A DNA stretch of 64,000 bases from Tetracentron sinense. Its lineage: Eukaryota; Streptophyta; Magnoliopsida; Trochodendrales; Trochodendraceae. Each line of letters starts with the position of its first letter. Within the stretch, counting starts at the first letter, position 1. The stretch spans positions 13,890,938 to 13,954,937 of the forward strand of contig CM026574.1 of the NCBI GenBank assembly GCA_015143295.1. The letters run 5' to 3'. A program made the position numbers and the translations under genes. This document shows, one piece after another, positions 47,093 to 59,840 of the stretch. Under the pieces are notes generated by a model. That model saw nothing but the letters and a program-made list of their open reading frames with translations, was not told the DNA's origin and made no database searches.

Positions 47093-47356
47093 TATTGGAA
47101 GATCATAAGGCACGATCTCAAGAGAATAGCAAGATCTCATGAGACTCCCTTTCCTTACTACTCTTCTTCTCTCCAGTTGGCACACAACACATCATTCCTA
47201 ATATATATCAATCACACCACTGTATTCATATCCTTTTATGGAAAGATGTATCCTACTGTAATATGGTTGTACTCACAAGAGATTATAAATAATACAAGCA
47301 CCACTACTGCTCATTAAGAAGAGCAGATCCAAAATCTCCATTGTTTAGTTTGTTTA
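47093..47356 (+). repeat. 5' LTR of the copia element
   Basis: TATTGGAAGATC to TTAGTTTGTTTA, with TATAAATAAT at about 47283 as a likely TATA element. It differs from the 3' LTR only at about 47197 (T versus A) and about 47224 (A versus T). Confidence 0.93.
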
Positions 47357-47371
47357 TGATATCAGAGCACA

Positions 47372-48904
47372 ATGACATCTTCTCCCTCCGCTGTGGCCTC
47401 CACTCCTCCCAAAGCAGCGTCATCTCAATCTCAACCTCATCCAACTCTTCAGCATAACATCTCTAATCTCACTCAATTCGTTTTGGTTAAACTAGAAGGA
47501 GCCAATTTTCTGTTATGGAAAAGCCAAATACATCCTATCTTAGTCTCTCATGACTTATTTGGCTTTGTTGATGGCACATATCCCTCTCCACCCTCTCATC
47601 ATGCTGATGGATCTCCAAATCCAGAATTTTCTCTTGGCAATGTAGTGATAAATATGTGATGAGTTGCCTTAATGCAACTCTTACCGAAGGCGTGCTCGCT
47701 CAAACACTCGGTCTCCAATCTTCACGTGCAATCTAGGATCATCTCCTTCTAACCTTTACTCAACAATCTCAAGCCCGGATGATGCATCACTTGTCCCTAC
47801 CGAGCTTTGGCACAGGCGACTTGGTCATCCATCATCGCGTGTTCTTCAATTTCTTTCTCAAAATAAATGTTTAGACATATCTCTTAATAAATTTGAATTT
47901 TTTTTTCATGAATGCGAACTTTGCAAAAGCACTCGTTTACCTTTCTCTCCTGCTTCTCATGATAGTCTTTATCCCCTTCATCTTATACATTCCGATGTTT
48001 GGGGCCCATCCCCCATCCCCTCTAATTCTGGTTTTCACTATTACATAATATTTATCGACGATTTCAGTCGATACACATGGATGTACCCCATGAAAAATAA
48101 ATCTGACAGTGTTTCATGCTTTGACAAATTTCGATTAATGGTTGAAAATATTTTCGATAAAAAGATCAAGTTTTTTGAATCTGATGGTGGTGGTGAATTC
48201 ATTGGAAAAAGCTTTCAACAGATTCTTCTTACTAATGGCATCGTTCACCGCGGGGCCGGCCCAAGCCATTTGGAGGCTTAAAGCGAAAATTCTAAATGAG
48301 TTTTTATTTTTTTATTTTTTAATATTATTAAAAAAAATTAACTATAAATGAGGATCTTTTTAATATTCTAAATGGGCCTATTATTTATTTTTAATATTCT
48401 AAATGGGGCCTTTTTAATATTATTTTTTTATTCTTTTTAATGGGCCTAAAGCAAAGGCTTTGATGGCCTAATGGATGGGCCGGCCCTGGTTCACCGTCAA
48501 TCATGCCCTTACACACCCCAACAAAATGGCGTCGCCGAACGGAAACATTGACACCTAGTTGATACCGGTCTTACTCTTCTCACTCAAGGAAAATTAAGCA
48601 AAGAATTCTAGGTTGAAGCATTTTACACTGCGGTATTTCTCATCAATCGATTACCAACCATGGTTCTCCAAAATAAATCACCACATGAGCAACTCTTTGG
48701 TTGTAAACCAGATTATTCATATCTCAAATCATTCGGGTGTGAGTGCTTTCCTTTTCTCGGTGACTATTGTCGTGACAAGCTTAGTCCCAAGTCACTAAGC
48801 TGTATATTCATTGGGTACAGTTCTCAACATAAGGGGTATCGATGTCTAGATCTTGCCACAAATCGGATCTATATATCTCGCCATGTTCTTTTCAATGAAC
48901 ACTC
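47372..48904 (+). pseudogene. Copia gag remnant and integrase
   Basis: Gag start MTSSPSAVAS, with the UBN2-type core FVLVKLEGANFLLWKSQIHP, continues out of frame to about 47780. Sequence then jumps to the pre-integrase and zinc region (LWHRRLGHPSSRVL, CELCKSTRLPF). The integrase core shows its three acidic sites in HSDVWGPSP, FESDGGGEF and, after the MITE, QNGVAERKH. The GKSFQQILLTNGIVHR stretch is cut by the MITE at 48251. After 48489 the frame continues with stops through SPHEQLFGCKPDYSYLKSFG to FNEHS, where the solo LTR starts. Confidence 0.9.
48251..48488. mobile_element. 238-bp hAT-type MITE in copia integrase
   Basis: CGGGGCCGGCCCA and TGGGCCGGCCCTG are inverted ends, with a perfect 8-bp duplication GTTCACCG (48243-48250, 48489-48496). 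The interior holds three repeats around CTAAATGGGxCCTTTT. Excision of the insert and one duplication would restore the integrase frame. Confidence 0.93.
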
Positions 48905-51900
48905 TGTAAGCATGAGATTTTGACGGGGGATCCGAATAAAAAATTATGCGAAAACTGAATTCCCTAGATCTTAACACCATAGAAAGCATCAAAAACTATA
49001 TAAGAGTTTTAGTCATATCACCTGGTGAATGATGTTCACCGGTGAAGCTTAATCCACTCGAATTGTTAGAACTCTTTGTAGAGATTTTTCCCAAAAATAC
49101 TAGAAGCTCGATCCTTGTTCTTCGCTATCCTCACGAAGCTTTAGAATCTCCTTTGTAATTATTGAAGCAAGAGGAAGAAGATGGATCAATGGTGTAGACC
49201 TTCTATCACCAAAAATACTAAGGTTCAAAACCCTAGAAAAGAAAAACCCAACTTGGACCACCCTTATAGCTCATGAAAATCCTAGGGAGACTCCTTAGGT
49301 GTCCACAGTTTGGAGAGAGAGGAGAGGGAGAGAGATAAAATTCTGGAGAATTGTGATTATCCTCTCCCCATGTTTTGGTCTTAGTGTATTTATAGACTAG
49401 GATCCAATCCTAATCCTACTCCAACTTGATCTTATCCCTTAAGAAGTTATTTATTAATAATAACTCTTATTATTAATTAAATAAAATCCTAGTTTAACTA
49501 TAGCTACTTTAGTTATAGTAATCCTACTAATTAAAGAGTCCTTATTAAATGAGGATTTCTTAATTAATAGGGATAAGTCAACAACCAACACATGGAGGAA
49601 TCCTAGTCAAACTAGGAAACCTAAACAACCAAGGGGGGGAGGGGGGGCGTGAACATCAAGGGGGCATGGACTTTGAGGAGTTTAACACTCCTTATTACAA
49701 TCCAACTCCATGTCATCTTAATCCTAATTTCAATCCAACCATTGGATTTTAATTCCTTAATTAATAGAGTTATTACTTAATAATTATTCAAGTAACCAAA
49801 TCTCAATCCAATTAGGATTTCCAAAGTGGGTGCCCCACCCTAGGGTTTAAACCCATGGGCTTGGGCCTATATTAAAGGTCTATATTAATGGGTTTATGGA
49901 TATGGGTCAAACCCATTTCCCCTTTAATTAGGTTAATTAAATAATTATTAAAATAATCCCTAGATTTAAATTAACAATTAATTTAAACCATAGATTAGCT
50001 TTTAATCTATTTAATTAATGATTAACTTTTAATCACTTAAATAATTGATTAACATTTAATCAATTATTAAGCTTGTATTTCTTATGTGAGCATCTCCACA
50101 GATTGCTCTGGGACATTCTTACCCTGGCTTACCCAATGTTATTCCATTGACCCTAAACAAGAAATACATCGGAATTGCAAGTGACTTGAGATATCCATGT
50201 TGTAATTGAATCCCAGTGTATACACATTAACCAATACGGATCCCAACACATGAACTTTTTAATTCGATTTATCCTTCCAAATGCATTATCCCTAATAGGC
50301 CTTTGAGATTTTTAATACTATCTAACTCATAACCCATTGCACATCATTTGGGTTTCCAAAACTTATGATTAAGCCATGAGAAACAATTTCTCATGAAAAA
50401 CATTTTAAGAAAATCCTTTAATAAGTATAATATCTTTTAATAAAAGTATATTTCAAAACTTATTTTGATTTCAAAATCACTTGTGCAGGATTTGAACTTA
50501 ATCAACTGTCTTACCCGGAACTTGGATAATCTCTCAAATAAATGAGCATGGATTTCTCGTTTGAAATTCATCATGACTCGAACAGCTTTCTGACTATCCA
50601 ACTGTCACTGTATCGTATTCCCTAAGTTAGAAAATACTTTGGTGGAATCAAAACAATCAGATCACTGCTCAGTCAAAGATGAACACATCAGATCTAAGGA
50701 ACATCGAAATTGTTCAATGTAAATGAGAGACCAACTATTTGATAGTATGTTTATGCAAGAGGTCTCTCATTGAATGCAATCAGTCAGTGTACATTTAAGC
50801 ACCCATAAGCTGATGTATAGTCTCCACTACAATAGTTCGAGATATAACATCTCAACTATTGAGAACATCTTAGCATTCTGGCAGCCATATAATATAAGTG
50901 AAGTGCCCAGCTTCACCCATAGCTGTGACTGTATAAGGTATAAAGAACCAGAAAGTTATATCTGCCTGTGATAATCCAATCACATAAATTTCCTACAATA
51001 TATCTTATGGACCTTTATCGATATCTCATATCGTATAGATTATCTCATGATCATGGTCAATTACCCATAATAAATACACAATAGATTAAGAAGTCTTTAT
51101 TAATCAAATTAATAAGAGTCTAACAATCTAAATGACTTTTCTGGGCATCATGTCTAATAGATTTTTCTACCCACTTTCACAATTGTGGTTGACTTGAGAG
51201 TCGCCACCTATTCATTCTAAGGGATGGGTCCCAGATGGGTTGGATAAGGCAAATGGTCTATAAGAGATTAGGGTAAGTGGTTCGATTAAGTCTGGGGGAA
51301 GGTATTAGGCACCCTAAGACCCCCATTTTACAATGGTTACTTACTCCATAAATTTAAGCCAATTTAATCTCAAAATTAGTTAAAATACCTAAGTGTTTAA
51401 TCAAATGCTAATCCAAGAAAATGAGAAAGCTAGATGGGCTAGGGTCGAACCCGAGTTGGATTGTCTACGTACTCACATAGTGAGATCAGACCGAGCATAG
51501 TTCTGGTACATGAGTCCGTGTCAAGGCTAAGGGGAGTGTGTGTGTGCACCAAGGGTGACTAAGGGTCTAACCCGGAGGCTAGGGTTTGGTTGATCGGGTT
51601 GGTCAAGTGCATGGTTTAAGTCTAACAGCGGTTAGAAGAAATTTAATCATGGTTAGAAGATCTAACCACAGTTAAGAAGATCCTACAAGTCTCTTTTTGG
51701 TCTTTTTATATTTTTTTGAGTGTTTTTGGTATTTTGAGATTTTATCATGCTTTTGGTATTTTGAGATTTTATTATGTTTTTTTGGATTTTCATATAGGTA
51801 GGATTTTGGCAAAGTTAACTAAAGTCAAATTTAATTCAAGAGAAAGATTAAGGAAAAGTTAGGCTAAAAGATTATATTTAGGACATAAAGAGGGGTGTGC

Positions 51901-53480
51901 ATTATGAATAGTAAATGGTCTATTGCCAACACCTATATTGTTGGATTGGTGTTGATAATAGATCAAATACCATTGTCTTTGGTATGAGGTATTTTGGATA
52001 ATGTCCTCTTTAAATCCTTAAATCATCATTTACCCATTCAAAATAGAATATGAAGGAAAAAGAAAGAAATGAAAAAAGTGATAAGTGAAAAAAATGAAAA
52101 CTCATCATCTCCTCTCTAATGTAGTCCCTTTACACCATTATAAATGATGTAATAGGACTCTAAATATGAAAATTAGAGTGATGATGAGTTTCCCAAATAA
52201 TTCTAGAAGAATGACTAGAATCTAAATGAAGAAACAAAATGAAAAGAGAGGTATAGCTTTAGCTTCTACTCTCTATGGGTCTACCCATAGCCACACTAGT
52301 GGGTACATAGAAAAGAAAGGAATATTTACATGAAAGGAAAAATAAAAGACCTCTCATTTCTTTTGAGGTGGGGTCCCTCTACACCATTAGATAGGTGTAA
52401 AGAGACCCAACTAAACTTGAGAAGAGAGAGGTCTTCCTAAATGGTTCTAGAAAAAGACTAAAAAAAAAAAAAAAAAAAAAAATAAAGTAAAGAAGAAGAT
52501 GAAGAATAAAGGGAGGAGTGCCTACTCCTCCAAGACTTATTTTCCAATGCTCCAAAGAGGTGATGGATTTTTAGAGTCCACAAAGGAAGAGAGTTAGTGA
52601 AGAACTTTAGGCTTTTGGTCCTACAATTCTCTACACACTCTAAACCTTAGCTTCTTCTAACTTTCTTCAAGATTAAAAAGAAATATAAGGAGTGAGATGA
52701 GGAAGAGTTAGGGTTTCCACTTGAGATTTTGGAGGTGAGAGAAATGGCTTGTGAGGGTCTTGTATTTATAGAGTTTTCAAGGGGTTGTGGTAATTTGGTA
52801 ATTAATAGAGGATTTGGTGAGAAGAAGGGAGGTGATTGGTTGGTTAAAATGGATGTGGTTGGTGACTGGGTAGTCAAAAAGGTATATACTTGGTGAGAGG
52901 TGATTGGGTGGTCAAAAAGTGTGCAAGAGAATTAATTATTTTGTAAGAGGTGTAAAAATGTGTTGTAAGAGATGTAAGAGAGTGAGAAAGGTGATTGGTT
53001 AGTCAAAAAGGTGTACACTTGGTGAGAGGTGATTGGGTGGTCAAAAATGTGTGTAAACACAAAAATGAGGTTATTTGGGGTTTGAAGAAAAAAATAAAAG
53101 GTCTTTTGTAGGAAAGTAGAAAATGGGCTTGGGTTTCTGGGTTTTGGATATGGGTTGAATGGATGTGGGTATATGGATTAGATCTTATGGATCACGGGTT
53201 GTTAGTAGATGGGTCATGGGTTATGGTTACTGGACTTTAGCTATGATAATTGGGCTTGGGCTATGGTAATTAGACTTTTGCTAAAACAATTGAGCTTTGG
53301 TTAAGACAATTGCGTAATTAGGCTTCGCTTACTTGGGCTTGGGTAGTGGAATTAAGTAATTGGGCTTGATTGAGTTGTTTGGGCACAAGTTTGGCTAGAT
53401 GGGCTTGGGCCTTGGGTAAACCTTGAAGCATTTGAAGAAGCGGGAAGAGGGATAGGGGGTGCAAAAATAGAGTGCTTACA
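48905..53480 (-). mobile_element. Solo LTR of the Tat/Ogre-like family, reverse orientation, itself interrupted
   Basis: Plus-strand ends TGTAAGCATGAG and GAGTGCTTACA, with near duplication CACTC/CACTT (48900-48904, 53481-53485). Read on the minus strand it matches the LTR at 41877: start TGTAAGCACTCTATTTTTGC, then GGGTTCGACCCTAGCC (about 51455), GGTGCCTAATACCTTCC (about 51305) and TAGGTGGCGACT (about 51210). Without the inner insertion it is about 2.33 kb against 2.48 kb for the sister. A run of 23 As sits at 52460-52482 and TTGGGCTTGG repeats at 53240-53420. Confidence 0.82.
48921..51159 (-). mobile_element. Inner LTR-type insertion, probably a solo LTR
   Basis: Flanked by GATTT on both sides (48916-48920, 51160-51164). 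On the minus strand it begins TATTAGACATGATGCCCAG and ends GGATCCCCCGTCA. The length, lack of coding sequence and a GTTAGACTCTTATTAATTTG block fit a SIRE-like copia LTR. It sits about 16 bp from one end of the outer solo LTR. Confidence 0.68.
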
Positions 53481-53485
53481 CACTT

Positions 53486-55597
53486 ATTTCCCTTTTACAG
53501 GCCATATACTAACCCCCCTTCAACTCCAGAAGTTGTCTTCTTACCAGGTTTGCGGCACTCACCCATCTACTCAACAGCACCAACGTATTCACATGCTGCC
53601 CCTCTTGTCTCACCTGGCCATGTCTCCAATGCTTCAACACTCCCACCAGTTTCTCCACCCACAGCTAATATCTTCACTGTTGCTCCTCCCCCTATCATCC
53701 TGCCTACAGTTGATCCCCATCCCTCTACACCTACGGTCCAACTCCCTATTGTTGTTGTCCCCACACTGAAACCTACACCAGTAGCTCTTATTGCGGTTCC
53801 ATTTACATCCCCAGCTGCTCCCTCATGTCTAGACGCACCTGCCGCACCTTCCATTGATCTGGTAGTCCAACTGCCACCTATTACTTCTCCTCCGGCACGT
53901 GATCTGCATCAACAACCACTCTCCTATCCTTTATCAACACACCCCATGCAAACTCACTCTAAAGATGGCACGCTGAAACCACAGACTTTTCTCTCCACTA
54001 GACATCCTCTTCCACAAGCTCTGTTGTCCCAGATCTCAAATACTGAACAGGAACCCAGTAACTTCACTTAAGCCTCCAAAATTTCTCATTGACATGAAGC
54101 TATGGTCGAGGAGTTTAATGCACTGTTAAAGAATGGTACATGGTCTCTTGTACCAACTCATCCCTCCCAAAATGTTGTTAGCTGCAAATGGGTGTTTCAT
54201 ATCAAACATCATGCTAATGGGTCCATTGCAAGGTATAAAGCCCGTTTGGCTGTCAAAGGTTTTAACCAGTGCCATGGTTTGGATTATGATGAGACATTCA
54301 GTCCGGTTGTCAAGCTTCCTACCATTCGCATTCTCATCTCCCTTGCTGTTTCTCGGAATTGGCCACTTCGCCAACTTGATGTTCGCAGTGCGTTTCTCCA
54401 TGGTTTTCTGAGCAAAGATGTTTCTATGGTCCAACCCTCTGGCTTTGTTGATGCAGAATACCCTAATCATATTTTTTAAACTTCCCAAAGCCCTCTATGG
54501 ACTCAAACAAGCTTTGCGAGCTTGGTTTCACCATTTCAGCCACTTCCTATTCACTCATGGTTTTACATGCAGCCATTCGGATTCATCAATGTTCATTCGT
54601 CACAATGCTCAGGGCACTCTCATTTTACTTCTCTATGTGGACGACATAGTACTCACCGGATCATCTACCTTGCTTGTGAATGACTTTATTCGAAGCCTTT
54701 CCTCCGCCTTCGACATGAAAGATCTCAGTGACCTTCATTATTTTTTAGGGATGGAAGTACATCGAAGCACAACTTGTCTCCGTCTCACTCAAACAAATTA
54801 TGCCATTAATCTTCTGACCAAGTATAACCTGTTAGGTGTAAAGCCTTGTTCCACACCATTTTCTTCGAGATCCAAATTATCAGCTCTTGATGGCAATCCA
54901 CTTGAAGACCCTTCTAAATATCGAAGCCTTGTTGGTGCTCTCCAATATTTGATGCTTACCCAGCTTGATCGTACTTACGCTGTGAATCAGGCTTGCCAAT
55001 TCATGCACAAACCTACATCTACACATTTTGTTGCTGCAAAACGAATTCTTCGCTATCTGAAAGGGACTCTCTGCAATGGTATCTCTTTCAAACTCGATGC
55101 CTCCTTCCATCTACGAGTCTATTCTGATGCTGATTGGGCAGGAAATTCAGATGATCGAAAATCCACAACTGGATTTTGTGTTTTTCTTGGCCCTAACCTT
55201 GTTTCATGGGGGAGTAAGAAACAATCAATGGTGTCTCGCTCCAGTGCCGAGGCCGAATATCGCGCATTGGCTACTGCCACTGCCGAAGTCCTTTGGATTG
55301 GCTACATTCTTCATAATCTTGGTGTCTCTCTCTCATCTCCCACAAAACTCTTTTGTGATAATGTTAGTGCCACCTATATGGCTGCGAACCCGGTCTTCCA
55401 TGCACAGACAAAGCACTTTGAAATTGACCTTCATTTTGTTCGCCTACATGTTGTTCGTGGTAACCTCTGCATCTGTTTTATCTCCACCCTTCACCAACTT
55501 GCAGATATCCTAACTAAGTCTCTTCCTGCACCACGGTTCCAGTTTTTACGGTCCAACCTGATGATCAGTAGTAACTCATCCTCAGGTTGTGGGGGAG
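53486..55597 (+). pseudogene. Copia RT and RNase H
   Basis: A proline-rich linker (53486-54010, ending HPMQTHSKDGTLKPQTF) leads into RT: WSLVPTHPSQNVVSCKWVF, YDETFSPVVKL, QLDVRSAFLHGFL and the YVDD active site (LLLYVDDIVLTGS, about 54630). RNase H follows: SDADWAGNSDDRKSTTGF, SSAEAEYRA and HFEIDLHFVR to about 55530. Defects are two stops between linker and RT (about 54070 and 54093, the second TGA in place of W) and one frame change in the T run at 54472. From 54418 on it is open for over 400 codons. Confidence 0.93.
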
Positions 55598-55861
55598 TAT
55601 TGGAAGATCATAAGGCACGATCTCAAGAGAATAGCAAGATCTCATGAGACTCCCTTTCCTTACTACTCTTCTTCTCTCCAGTTGGCACACAACACATCAT
55701 TCCTAATATATATCAATCACACCACTGTATTCATATCCATTTATGGAAAGATGTATCCTACTGTAATTTGGTTGTACTCACAAGAGATTATAAATAATAC
55801 AAGCACCACTACTGCTCATTAAGAAGAGCAGATCCAAAATCTCCATTGTTTAGTTTGTTTA
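55598..55861 (+). repeat. 3' LTR of the copia element
   Basis: 264 bp, ends TTAGTTTGTTTA, followed by AGGGG. The polyprotein frame runs a short way into it. Confidence 0.93.
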
Positions 55862-56149
55862 AGGGGTCGTTTGACATCAATTATGGTGATTATTTGATTT
55901 TTAGAAACAAATCAATCTGAATTCTCTGAAATGATTTTGTGTTGAAAACCCATTTAAAAAATAATTAGTCAAAATCCATTGTAGATAAGAAAAATGACAT
56001 AATTACTTTTGGATGGGGGAAAACGCAGATAATTGTTATATTATTTTAACTAAATTATATAATAAAATTATTATACATCTAATTATAAAGCCTCATTAAA
56101 TTGCATAAATTATACATGTAAAGCTACAAAAATTATAAAATGTGAAATT

Positions 56150-58856
56150 CCCTTAATAAGAATTCATAAGACCTAGAGGGGGTGAATATGTCTCATTCAA
56201 TTATTCTAAATAATTTCTCGCTCCAAATAATTTAACCAATTTACAAATCATAACACACAGAATTTTACATGGAAAATCCTTTTGGAAAAAGCCACAGACT
56301 TAGTCCAACAGAAGTACCTCCCCTCTCAAGAAAACTATGAACATGCTCTCTTTTAGGCTGGTTCTACTCTCTCATGCAGGTAGTTAGAGGAGGGTGCATC
56401 TACCACGATGCCCATCATGTATACCATTCTCTATATTTGTCTCATGGTGGGGCCACTGTGTAAGCATTTTGTAAGAATTTTTCTTTATGAACCACATCTC
56501 TGACACGTTATAATACTTCTATTAACATATCGGTTCTCGGAGTAAAAATTTTATGGATCCATCGGTCTTTACTAACTTCAAATTCGCTTGCCAATAAGAC
56601 ATCGTAGGGTTACTTCAAAATCTGCTTACGAGACCCATAACAAAAACTAAATCCATTATCTCGTACACAACATCACATGATACATGATGCTTTCCATATA
56701 TTGAGTAGGGTTATACTTTCCTAATAAGCTTAATTTTCCTCATTACTCATATTTATGGTCTTATCATACAAGGGTTGACAACTAAGCAATTTGGTTTTTT
56801 CATGATAATCTGCGGGTTCTCCCAACATGCTTTTCTAACCATTTAAGAAATTTTAGTTCTTCCACGCTATCCTGTGAGTTCTCTCAAAATTCGTTTTAAG
56901 ACCACTAAGACATTTGGTTCTTCCATGCTAACCCACGGGTTCTCCCAACATGCTTATCTGAGTTTTTCCAAAATGCTTCTATGAGCATTAAGCCATTTGA
57001 TTTTTCCACGCTAATCTGCAGGTTCTCCCAAAATGTTTATCTAAGTGTTAAGCCATTTGGTTTTCCATGCTAACCTACAGGTTCTCCCAAAATATTTTTC
57101 TATTTATGTCGACATTTGCACTTACACGTATTTATCATAAATCTATGAGGTCTTTTCAATGTTCTACAATGGGTTTACCCATCATATATTTATCAATTAG
57201 CCATGAGGTTTTTTTAATGCAATGCATACAATTTTTCATCACGCTTTTTTATTATCAAGTCATGAGGTTTTTCAAGATTAAACTAATGGGTTCACTCTTC
57301 ATACTTACATTTTGATTTCTAAGGCATAGTGTAATTCCATGCTATCATACTGGTTTTTCCATCATGCTTACCTTTCAAACATATGACTATTATTCTTTTC
57401 ATATTATAGGATTCGTCCTATATTTGTATAATAATTATCTACTAAAGTATGAGGTTATTTTACACTATCATTTGTGTTCCTTCATCATACATATATGTAT
57501 TGATCATCATCAATATCGTATACTATAGATAATTAATTCAATAGTCATACTAATTTAATTCAGAAGTATTATGATCTATAATTATGCTCTCACTATTCTT
57601 ATACATGTAGCCAACATGCAAATCTTATCTATTAATTATCAATCAACCTATAAGAGATTTACTATACTATATAGTGAATTACATGGAGAAATTAATTAAT
57701 TTAACTTTAAATTAAATTAAAAGCCTTGAGAAGGTCCTAGTGTGTGGGATCTAAAGGGATCTTCAATTTTCGGTTGTGGGACCAAGTGCTTCATCACCTT
57801 TAAGGTGTAGCCTTGTTGCTAGGAAACACTTGCCAATAATTCATTTATGATCATAGAATGCTATTTAAGTCCTTGGACTTCCACTAATCACAATAATGTC
57901 TATTAACACATTGTGATCAACCTCCAGAAATTAGAGAATTGCTTGCAAGTACTATCTCACAATATATTTACAAATAAATCATTCCACAATCCGATAACAC
58001 ATATAAGCTTCTGGGATTGGAACAAGTCCACTATCTAGTCCCTACCTTATGAATAGAACTCTTTCTCATGAATACTTTTTCATTGAACTGAACTTCTAAA
58101 ACACTTTCAAAGAAACATTAGAAAAGAACTGACATATACATATACTTTTCTATATTGAAAATATTAACTTCGATAAATACCATTTTACCGAAAAACACCA
58201 GTACTGGATTTTGAGTTCAGCTCAACAAGTATCATCTTGATATCATTATCTCCAATTAAGGAGTAGTGGATTCCTTATTGAGTGTTTACACACTTCTCCA
58301 AACACTTTGTACATGACCCAACGTACCCGGAGTTGGTCCTGTGTATTGGATATTGCCGATTGACATATCAAAGCCATATAGACATATGTTTGAGAAGATG
58401 TTAACCTCTCAGGTCTAAGGACACTTTGTCGAATGAATTAACCCTAATACAATCTGACAATGTATTCTGTAGGGTCCACTAGTGACCCCATTCAGTATTA
58501 TGTACTTACTACATATACTCACATGTTAGTCAAGAGTCAAAACTCTCTGTGAATGAGATTCATCACACTATCTTATAGAACTATACATGTGTAAGCCATG
58601 ATGAAGTACGGCGCCCAACAAATACTCTAGAAGCTTAGAACATTATTAGGTTTACAAGGAATTGGAAAATCATATCTCCTCGCAACCTTTGCATGATTTT
58701 CCTATAATGTTACCTATGTAACATTGTGTCATCATCAAATGAGACATTAATAATTATAAATACCCTTTATATATAGTTGTGTGAATGAGAGGCTTCTCTA
58801 ATTAACATAGAAAAGTCTTATATTGGCTTTCGAGGGCATATATGTCCAACACTATC
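56150..58856 (-). repeat. SIRE-like LTR candidate
   Basis: On the minus strand TGTTGGACATATATGCCC (from 58856) resembles an LTR start, and ATTCACCCCCTCTAGGTC (about 56190-56170) a common LTR end. The interior has a degenerate TCCATGCTAACCxxxGGTTCTCCCA repeat (56760-57090) and many stops. No duplication was found, so the bounds are tentative. 55867-56149 is AT-rich with nothing recognised. Confidence 0.45.
56800..57095. repeat. Array of about 80-bp diverged repeats
   Basis: Four to five units of the form TTTGGTTxTTCCATGCTAAC followed by GGTTCTCCCAAxATG and TTTCTA succeed one another, with weaker copies (CATGAGGTTTTTC) on to 57260. Confidence 0.65.
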
Positions 58857-59840
58857 TAGTTATAAAATTCATATATGAGAAACTAACATAACATGTAATA
58901 TATAACATAAATAATTAATAGATTATGTAAAGAGTTTGAGTTTCAGAAATCTGACTATTCATTTGTAGTGCTACCAATGCGTGTTTTTACATCACGTTAT
59001 TTTCTGAACTACAACTCATTATTTATAATGTTCTCCACATCTCCAGGAGCACACTGATTCAGACGGATCTGAAATCCGACTTATATCCACTCTGATATTT
59101 CAAAAATGTGCGACAATACACATAGCTTTCGTTTATTTTCTTTACACCAGATCCTCTTTAAAGAATAAACTCATGCACATTGGCTCGACTTGGTTTGGTT
59201 TTGATGACTCGATTGGCTTGGCTTGGTTTTGATGACTCGGTTTGACACTATATCCTTCTTGATGACGTTGCAACAAGATACGCACAGTCTATGATGTCAC
59301 ACATGGAGTAAAGTTAATACACTTAGTACACTTGTATAAGCTCCACATTGAAGCAAAACTTCACATTCTTATCTCTTCACATTCTTCAACCTCAAGACAT
59401 AAAGGGAGAAGATAAACGTCTCTTTCTTCTTCAACATCACGGGATATATATGGAAATCAAAAACAGAGTGGGTCCATCCTCTCATCTCCAAATTCGTTAC
59501 CTTATAAGGATCCTTACAGCTTGGGCAAGTCCCACCTTATGATCCTCACAAACAAGATTTGATTGACATTGCCATCTTTTCACATGCAAAGCGGAAGGAC
59601 CCAAATTTATCAAGCTCATACCAGAGGTAGTGGCCTGGATCCACTACCAATGCCAGCTGAACCTCCCCTGATTTCTGATCTTTCTTGCCATGGGATCTTC
59701 GCACATCTTCCGACTAGAAGTGAAAAATATGGGTTCCAGTTCTTTCTCGCCATGGGATCCTATACAGTGAGATGAACCGGCCATCGTCATCCATTTGAGG
59801 ATCACGTTGACAATACCTCTTCCTCATCCATTCAACCATT

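Larger units (their letters stand above)
47093..55861 (+). mobile_element. Ty1/copia element, nested and defective
   Basis: LTRs 47093-47356 and 55598-55861 (264 bp each, 2 differences) with a 5-bp target duplication AGGGG (47088-47092, 55862-55866). Primer site TATCAGAGCA follows the 5' LTR and GTGGGGGAG precedes the 3' LTR. Order is gag, integrase, RT, RNase H, as in Ty1/copia. Much of gag, the CCHC knuckle and the protease are deleted near 47790. It is split by a MITE (48251-48488) and by a solo LTR (48905-53480). Without insertions it would be about 4.0 kb. Confidence 0.94.

Noticed and set aside
53567-54488. Minus-strand frames opposite the copia linker and RT
   Set aside because: They are shadows of the plus-strand polyprotein, whose RT motifs are unambiguous.
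56800-57095. CRISPR-like array
   Set aside because: The repeats are diverged, longer than CRISPR repeats and without uniform spacers, and the genome is plant nuclear DNA.
56150-58856. Firm call of a complete solo LTR
   Set aside because: The start motif is good, but I found no 5-bp duplication at the ends I could choose, so it is kept only as a candidate.
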